From Diphasiastrum complanatum (taxonomy: Eukaryota; Streptophyta; Lycopodiopsida; Lycopodiales; Lycopodiaceae), in contig CM055113.1 in assembly GCA_029204225.1 (NCBI GenBank), positions 25,843,462 to 25,907,461 on the forward strand: a stretch of 64,000 nucleotides of DNA. The letters are read 5' to 3'. The notes under the pieces were generated by a model. The model ran no database searches. It was given only the letters and a program-made list of their open reading frames with translations, and was not told the origin of the DNA. The translations under genes were made by a program, and so were the position numbers. Below, one piece after another: positions 57,834 to 64,000 of the stretch. Numbering within the stretch: position 1 is the stretch's first letter; the number at the start of each line of letters is the position of its first letter.

Positions 57834-57948
57834 GTTGAAACTCCCATAAAGAAATATGCCTGAGGGCCTACCTTGCTGGGAGGGCCCTTGCCCGAGGGCG
57901 GGAGCCCGAGGGCAGGCCCCGAGTTGAAACTCCCATAAAGAAACATGC
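57834..57948 (+). repeat. 26-bp direct repeat flanking a GC-rich insert
   Basis: GTTGAAACTCCCATAAAGAA plus six bases at 57834-57859 and again at 57923-57948, with one difference. The 63 bp between are built of GAGGGC/GCCCTTGCCC units and can fold into hairpins. The rest of the neighbourhood is AT-rich. Confidence 0.85.
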
Positions 57949-57960
57949 ACCAAGTTCACC

Positions 57961-58039
57961 TTACGTGAATGAATTTGCATTTGCAACTATTTTTCAGCGT
58001 TAAGGAAAGAGCAAGGGTAGTCTCTGGCAGGCGTCTAAG
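57961..58039 (+). repeat. ~80-bp dispersed repeat, third copy
   Basis: Same sequence as 11565-11644 and 31055-31134, with about five differences. Flanks are unrelated. Confidence 0.8.
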
Positions 58040-58514
58040 AATAAGAACATATGTGCCTCAATTTTGTTTTTTCCCAATTGGTTAAATGCTCGTTACCCAA
58101 CTTGGGCAACATCACCTTTACCTCATTGCTTTTTGGCCTTGCCTTGCAAAAGGCAATAAATACTATGTGTTGAGGTCGGTCAACCACGGAGTTTGATACA
58201 AAGTCAACGTTAAAGGATATTAATATGTGGTAGTGGTCTTAATTTTTAAGGCTGAACCATCATCAATTGAGGGCTACTAAAGTAACATGCATTGTTGCCA
58301 TTTCAAATTTAGTACGTCGAAGTGCAAATTGCATGAGCAAAAAGCAAAAGTTATTTATTATCTTTTGCATGATCCTAAGCAAAGGCAAATTTCGAATGTG
58401 ATCCGTTCATAAACTTTATAAATATGTGTGTGTTGATTAGCTGCCAGGTCTAGCATTCTATTGTAAACCCTAAACCCAAAAAATTGTATATTGAAGGAGA
58501 AAAATTGTCAAAGT

Positions 58515-58515
<1 letters not shown>

Positions 58516-58556
<41 letters not shown>
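58516..58556 (+). repeat. (CT)n microsatellite
   Basis: About 20 CT units between AAAGTG and ATATCATG. Confidence 0.95.
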
Positions 58557-58560
<4 letters not shown>

Positions 58561-58795
58561 CATGATTTTCAGAAATTGAGCATATGAAGCAGCATGCTCT
58601 TGGAGCTGATCTTACTTCAAAATGAATCCCCACCTGTAGATGTCGTAGGGATAATATTGAGTGATATATATCTTCAATAATCATATATGCAAAGATTACT
58701 GAAATATTTTGACCACTTAAGCCATGTGATGGACGTACTTGTGAACATGCATCAAAATCTCTTCTTGCTTTTTTTTATCCCTCTAGTTTTGACTA

Positions 58796-59236
58796 ATGCA
58801 TGAGAATGTTGAAGAGCACTGTTTAAATCGACTGTAGGTGGAGTTACCCTTGTTGCAAGGGCCTGTTGAGGGTATGCATGTCTTGTCGAACGAAGAAAAT
58901 TGAAGCTAACCAATTATTTTGTGTTGAGATTTGTGTGTTAAATTTTCAACTTCAAGAGTAGTTCACTCTTCGGTTGATGGAACCATCATCTACATGCCAC
59001 TTGTAGATAGTACCGCTTCTTCTGGAACATTGATCTTATAAGAGCCAAGTGAGTAGCTAGTACCCAACTAACGATTGAATATGATTATTAATAGGCCCTG
59101 GTATGGAGCGGAGCATGTTATTCCCGTCTTGTATTTAGTTCAATATTCTGGTTGTACCAAGATTATAATGCGTAAACTGAAATGAAATTTGGGTGTACAT
59201 TTCTAAGTAACTTGAAATACTGGCAATGTGGCCAGT
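58796..59236 (+). repeat. ~450-bp dispersed repeat, second copy
   Basis: Matches 39787-40238. A ~14-bp gap (near GTGTCCTCCCC) and an insertion (GTATGGAGCGGAGCATG) distinguish it. Confidence 0.75.
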
Positions 59237-59712
59237 GTTTTTACATAGTCTGCAGAAATACACGGAGTTTGACAACAATGTCATCTTTTTCACATTTTTC
59301 ACCTATCGGGAATTGCGAGTAAATATGCAGAGTCGCATGTTTTGCATTTTCAAAGTGCCTCAAATGTTAAGGAAATGACTATGGAAAGTTGTGGGGCAAC
59401 CCTAAATCAGATTTAAGGACACTGTCGGGTTTTTCGCAAAATGCCGACACTGTCGCCTTTTTGCGACACCTTCGCCTGTGGCAATTTTAGTTCATTTTTG
59501 CAGAGTGACAATTTTGGTTCATTTATGCAGACAGACTGTTTATGGCCAATTTCCACCACTTATCAGCAATCAATTTATGAGAAAAAACTGGATGGATGTC
59601 AGCGGACAGTAGCCAACTGGCGATCGCATTTGACGACCTAATTTCTTAGTATATATAGCTTTTCGTATTCATACATTATCAAAGAAACTCAGAAGAAGTA
59701 TTTGAATAGTTA

Positions 59713-59768
<56 letters not shown>

Positions 59769-60321
59769 CTGCGAGCTTGAACACTCTTGAGCATTCTAGC
59801 TCACGTCTTAGAGTTGTTTTAGAGATTGCTATTGCGTTACTGCTTATCATCATTGCACCTTTTTTAGACTTTCATTTTAGCTGCTAAGAGATAGCATAGA
59901 GTATGTGGCTTTGATCCGCAATTTATTGTACTCATTTACTTCTGTTTCATTTTCATACTAAATTAATACTATCTTTTATTGTGTTCAACTTCGTCTCAGA
60001 ATGTATGCGTTTATATAGTTCTTTTGCGACTAATTATTTATCTAGTGATTCGCAACAAATTATTTGTCTGATAATTCAATGCATTATTGTTTGGCTTTAT
60101 TGTATTGATGATTTCAAGGTTAGTTACTATAAGATCAAATGTGATTTATATCACTATTGTTTTGTTTGAAATTGATAGGCGTAGTCATGCATAGAGAAAG
60201 AGAAAGATAGTTAATTCCGCTGCACACGAAAAGATTTCTTTCTAGACATTCGAATTATTTTCATTCGAGTTCGTTTCTTTTCGAGTTCGACATTCTTCAC
60301 ACACCTATCTTTCACGCAATT
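59237..60321 (+). other. Region upstream of the copia element; possible degraded LTR/leader
   Basis: No gene. TTAGTATATATAGCT near 59645 is a good TATA-like element. A (CT)n tract at 59716-59764 and T-rich leader-like sequence follow up to gag. This would fit an LTR promoter and leader, but no TG..CA ends, PBS or matching 3' LTR was found. Confidence 0.35.
59716..59764 (+). repeat. (CT)n microsatellite
   Basis: About 24 units, ~70 bp downstream of the TATA-like element; CT-rich tracts are common in plant 5' leaders. Confidence 0.95.
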
Positions 60322-60660
60322 ATGACATTGCATTCAAGCTTGCCCTCTACATATGAGAACTGGGTGATGATCATATCGACACACTCAGATTTAACTCTTA
60401 CTAGAGTTATCACTATGTTGCTACAAGAAGACAATAGAAGAAGTCAAGACGCTTTGTCTACTTCCTCCTCTCAGGCTCTATATGTCAACAAAGGCTCTAA
60501 GCGATAGAAGCAGAAAAGCTCCAAGAAGGCTGCAATGAATCAGAAATAGACTCAAAGTCAAGAACAATCATCAAATCCCCAGTCGAAGAAGAAGATGTTT
60601 TGTAGGTATTGCAAGCGCAATAACCATGAAATCAAGGATTGCCGAATTCTCCAAGCGAAG
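60322..60660 (+). pseudogene. Copia gag C-terminus with zinc knuckle
   Basis: MTLHSSLPSTYENWVMII is the end of the capsid region. It is followed by 'LTRVITMLLQEDNRRSQ', a basic stretch with two stops (60507, 60548), and the knuckle CRYCKRNNHEIKDC (CX2CX4HX4C). Confidence 0.83.
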
Positions 60661-61110
60661 AATGCAGCCAAGCAACTTGATCAACAAGGAAATGAAGTTT
60701 CATCATCTCCCCAGGTTGAAGTGGACGAAGGCGCATTCATGGTCAAAGATCAAAGCACAATTTTGGATGATTCATGGTTTCTGGGTTCTAGAGCAACTCA
60801 ACACATGACCAATCATCGTGAGATTTTCAACTCCTACATGCCTTACGGCACAAAGAAATTTGTTCATCTTGGTGACAATAGTACTCACACTACTGAAGGT
60901 GAAGGTACTGTAAGATTACGATTCCAGCATAATCAGTTCAAATTACTATCAAAGGTCTTATATGTTCCGAAACTCTCTACAAATATGTTATTAGTAAGTA
61001 GAATTACAGATTTAGGTCATAAGGTAGAAATCGAATCTGATCAATGCAAAATTATTGATAGGAGTAATAAGGTCCTTGCACTCGGCAAGAGGCAGGATTA
61101 CTTATATAGA
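60661..61110 (+). pseudogene. Copia protease remnant, active site lost
   Basis: The motif normally WxLDSGATxHM reads WFLGSRATQHMTNH: the catalytic Asp is Gly and the following Gly is Arg. Each change is one transition (GAT>GGT, GGA>AGA). 'LSKVLYVPKLSTNMLLVS' marks the domain end. Confidence 0.83.
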
Positions 61111-61760
61111 TTGGCACATTGTTATTTTGAGTCTAGTCAAGTCTTGAAAACCTCTGTTCTAGTCAATAAAGCATTACTATGGCATCATCGCTTAGGACAC
61201 TTGAATTATGCATATGTTTTGAACATGTCCAGACAATCCGTGGTTCTTGATCCCGACTATCCTTCTGGTAAGGTCGATCTCCCTGTCTATCATAGCTGCA
61301 TCTTTGGAAGGTAGGCTAAGATTCCTTTTAGATCAAGCCACAGGCATGCAGCAAAAGATCTATTAGATGTTGTTCATATAGATATATGTGGACCTATGCA
61401 AACTCCTTCATTTCTAGATGCAAAGTATTTCATTACTTTTATTGATGAATTCTCTAGAAGAACAACTGTTTATTTCATTAAACAGAAATGAGAGGCTTTC
61501 ATCAAATTCAGACAATTCAAAGAGCATGCTAAGAATCAAACTGGAAAACGAATCAAAGCACTGAGTTCAGATAACGGGAGAGAATACATCTCCACCGAAC
61601 TCAAGGAGTATTGCCTTAACAACGACATTGAGCAACAATACATTACCTCCTATTCGCCTCAATCAAATGGTCTTGCTGAGAGAAAGAACAGAACCTTAGT
61701 TGAATCAACAAAGTGCATGTTATCACATGCGACACTTTTGAAGTCCTTATGAGCTGGATT
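61111..61760 (+). pseudogene. Copia integrase remnant
   Basis: Pre-integrase LLWHHRLGHLNYAYV, then the zinc-binding C...C with a CAG-to-TAG-like stop at ~61314. The core follows: VHIDICGPM, YFITFIDEFSRR, LSSDNGREYIS and SPQSNGLAERKNRTLVEST, so all three catalytic positions (D, D, E) are present. Further TGA stops lie at ~61489 and ~61750. After this, up to ~62108, the frame is lost. Confidence 0.87.
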
Positions 61761-62108
61761 GTTTCAACAACAACCTATATTCAAAACAGATGTCCTACTA
61801 AAGCTCTCTCAGATAAAACACCATTCGAAGTTTGGACAGGTTCCAGACCTTCTTTATCAAACTTATGAGTTTTTGGATGTACTGCTTTTGTGCAGATTCC
61901 TCATGATCTCAGAAAGAAGCTCAACTTCTAGAGTATCAAATGTGTTTTCATCAACTACATTACTTCAGATCAAGCCTACAACTTGTTTGATCCCATCGAG
62001 TTGAAGATATTCACTAGTTGGGATGTCATCTTCATTGAAGATCAGTTTCAAGACCTCAAAGGAAAATGATGTCTCCATGTAGCCGACCTATCAGATTCTC
62101 TTGACACA

Positions 62109-63375
62109 TTGAACTTTCCAGTTCCTCAGTCAACTATTCCCATTGAAGGTCCAAGCTCTTTTTCTTTTGACGAACAACAAATCAACGGTGAATTAGAAGT
62201 TGATGATGTTACAGATCAGCAACTAAAGTATGACGAAAATGATCAACTTCCTCTATTACCCAGAAGATCATCAAGGACTAGCAGATCACATGTGAGGTAT
62301 ATCAACGAGTCTGCAGCCTATCTTGTTTAGGAACCGATGTCTTTCCAAGAGGCACTCAGTCAGCCCAATTCAGATCTTTGGAAAGAAGCTATGGATGAAG
62401 AGCATTCATCTCTTATCAAGAACCGGACATGGACAATTGTCAAATTACCTGCTAGCAAACCCGTAGTTGATTACAAATGGATTTTTAAAGTCAAGTACAA
62501 TGCAGATGGAAGCATCAACAGGAGAAAGACACGACTTGTTGTCAGAGGATTTTCTCAGGTATACAACATCGATTACACTAAGACCTTCAATGCAGTAGTC
62601 CAGGATTCTTCTATCTGACTTTTGCTATCATTTGCCACTGCAACATATTTGGAAATACATCAAATGGATGTACAGACAACATATCTTAATGGAGTTATCG
62701 AAGAAGACATTTACATGGTGCAATCATGTGTGTAAATTCCATAAGGCAATTTATGGCTTGAAGCAATCTGCTCGAGCATGGTTTCAAAGGATCAATTCTT
62801 TTTTTATTGATCACGTCTACACACCTACCTCTTCAGATTCAAATGTTTATTTCAATGTAGTGCAGTAGTCTTTTACCGTTATCACTTTATACGTGGATGA
62901 TACATTGCTTTTCAACAATAGTACTGATCTGATAAAAGAGGAGAAGATGATGCTATCTTTTGAATTCGACATGACCGATCTGGACGAAGCTCATTTCTGC
63001 CTTAGTATACAAATCCACAGAGACAAAAAATAGAAGGTGGTCTACATTACACAACAGAGGTACATCTACAACATGTTAGTCAGATATAATCTGATTAATT
63101 GCAAGTTAGCTCTCTCACCAATGGAACCAGGTCTCAAATTTTTAAAGGACTAGTGTCCCCAAACAATTCATGAGAAGCAGCAGATGCGTGATTATTCTTA
63201 CCATTCTATTATAGGATCTCTTATGTACGCCATCATTTGTACCATGCCAGACATAGCTTTTGCAGTCAGCTCTCTCAGTCAATTTATGACTAATCTTGGT
63301 GTAACACATTGGAAGGCTCTTATCAGAGTCATGAGATATCTTTGAGCCACATATATGAACAACTTCTCCTGTTTT
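62109..63375 (+). pseudogene. Copia linker, RT and partial RNase H remnant
   Basis: An acidic linker leads to RSSRTSRSHVRY. RT blocks follow: VVDYKWIFKVKYNADGS, 'TRLVVRGFSQVYNIDYTKTF', HQMDVQTTYLNGVIEEDIYM, a small deletion, KAIYGLKQSARAWFQ and TLYVDDTLLFNN with the catalytic DD. Next is DYSYHSIIGSLMYAIICTMP of RNase H, ending near a TGA at ~63344. At least six stops or frame changes interrupt it. Confidence 0.88.
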
Positions 63376-63781
63376 TGAGAGGACTCTTGTGCTATTTTTT
63401 ATGCAAGCACTAGCATTGATCAAAATCGCTCTCACTTTTTGTGCTACATATTCTAATTCATAATGTGCATGTATATGTATTCTTTTACAAAAAAATATTT
63501 ACATTTGGACATGTGCAACTTAAGTTTTCCTCTGCAAGGAAGGCATAGCCTCTGCAAATGCCATCTTTCTCATCGTCATCCCCCCGATGCTGCCACCAAT
63601 CCCCTCCTCCTATGCAAGTTCTTGATCAAGCTGCTCCTCTTGCTCTTGATCAACATGCACATGCAATTATAGGTACTTTGTGAAATTTGAATGCAATGCA
63701 ATCCTATTTTAACTACACAAGTAATTTGTGAAAGTTTAATGCAATGTAATCCTATTTTAACTAAAGAGTAGTTTCAACTAA
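63376..63781. other. No recognised gene; contains a short tandem repeat
   Basis: The sequence between copia and the inverted satellite is unremarkable except for a 47-bp tandem pair. Confidence 0.4.
63672..63764 (+). repeat. ~47-bp tandem duplication, 2 units
   Basis: GTACTTTGTGAAATTTGAAT and GTAATTTGTGAAAGTTTAAT each continue as GCAATG(C/T)AATCCTATTTTAACTA; a few differences. Confidence 0.8.
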
Positions 63782-64000
63782 AACCGTACGGTTTGGGAGT
63801 TTTGATTAGCACTCTACTATGTTCTTTCTTTTTTTAATCCTCGTGTGTGTTATGGTTTTAGGGTTTAGAGTGTGCATGTGCGTGTGTGATGCCAATCATT
63901 TATGTTTCATGATTACCAATTCATGCTACCCTAATTTGTAGAACCTTGATTTATGTTTCATGCTTACTAGTTTGTGCTACTCTGATTTGTAGGATCTTAA
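63782..64000 (-). repeat. Inverted partial satellite unit
   Basis: Reverse complement of the beginning of the 44241-46290 unit: AACCGTACGGTT, then CTCTACTATG, TTTTAGGGTTTAGAG, TACCAATTCATGCTAC, ending AGGATCTTAA at the window edge. It probably continues outside. Confidence 0.85.

Larger units (their letters stand above)
57502..58795. other. Upstream region of the GH18 gene, with repeats
   Basis: No gene is recognised. It includes the upstream side of the GH18 gene (a TATATAT run near 57585 could serve its promoter, uncertain), a direct repeat around a GC-rich island, an ~80-bp dispersed repeat, AAACCCTAAACCC near 58465 and a (CT)n tract. Confidence 0.45.
60322..63375 (+). mobile_element. Degenerate Ty1/copia retrotransposon
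   Basis: Gag C-terminus, zinc knuckle, protease, integrase, RT and beginning of RNase H are present in copia order on the plus strand. Many stops are simple one-base nonsense changes. The gag N-terminus and clear LTRs are missing. It belongs to a different lineage from the copies at 646 and 41450. Confidence 0.9.

Overview
The window looks like a repeat-rich stretch of a large land-plant nuclear genome. The reasons are Ty1/copia and Ty3/gypsy retroelements, a plant-type CACTA transposase (Transposase_21/DUF4218), a plant-type GH18 chitinase-like gene, initiator-Met-tRNA primer binding, introns with GT..AG borders, and long (CT)n microsatellites. The species cannot be read from the sequence. 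I see no rRNA, tRNA or CRISPR, and almost all coding sequence is transposon-derived and broken.

Layout. Positions 533-18100 (copy A) and 19931-37589 (copy B) are two nearly identical direct copies of a ~17.6-kb composite block, separated by a 1.83-kb unrelated spacer. Each block holds, left to right: a degenerate copia element (+); an A-rich low-complexity tract; a cluster of GATGCAA-like motifs; a CACTA-type transposase pseudogene (-); a SET-domain protein gene (-) with a coding minisatellite; a gypsy gag/RT fragment (-); and a gypsy-type LTR structure turned into a large palindrome. The right palindromic arm is complete only in copy B and runs on to 37861.

From 37862 to 46290 there are microsatellites, a 450-bp dispersed repeat, a truncated copia fragment (+) abutting a second copia element (-) that lost its integrase, and an irregular satellite array. 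The array carries a 12-bp perfect palindrome and (CT)n blocks, and reappears inverted at the window end (63782-64000). At 46907-48235 lies a broken intron-containing coding region of unknown family.

From 51377 to 57501 a GH18 chitinase-like gene (-) is split by a very young 5253-bp gypsy-type element (51615-56867). This element has 920-bp LTRs that look identical, a perfect 5-bp target duplication, PBS, PPT and one 737-aa gag-protease ORF, but no reverse transcriptase or integrase. It fits the TR-GAG class of non-autonomous elements mobilised in trans.

From 57502 to the end there are repeats, a degenerate copia element (+) with gag, protease, integrase and RT remnants, and the inverted satellite.

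Relative timing, by inference: copia, CACTA and gypsy decay and the palindrome came first, the A/B duplication is recent (only scattered differences), and the TR-GAG insertion is the youngest datable event.
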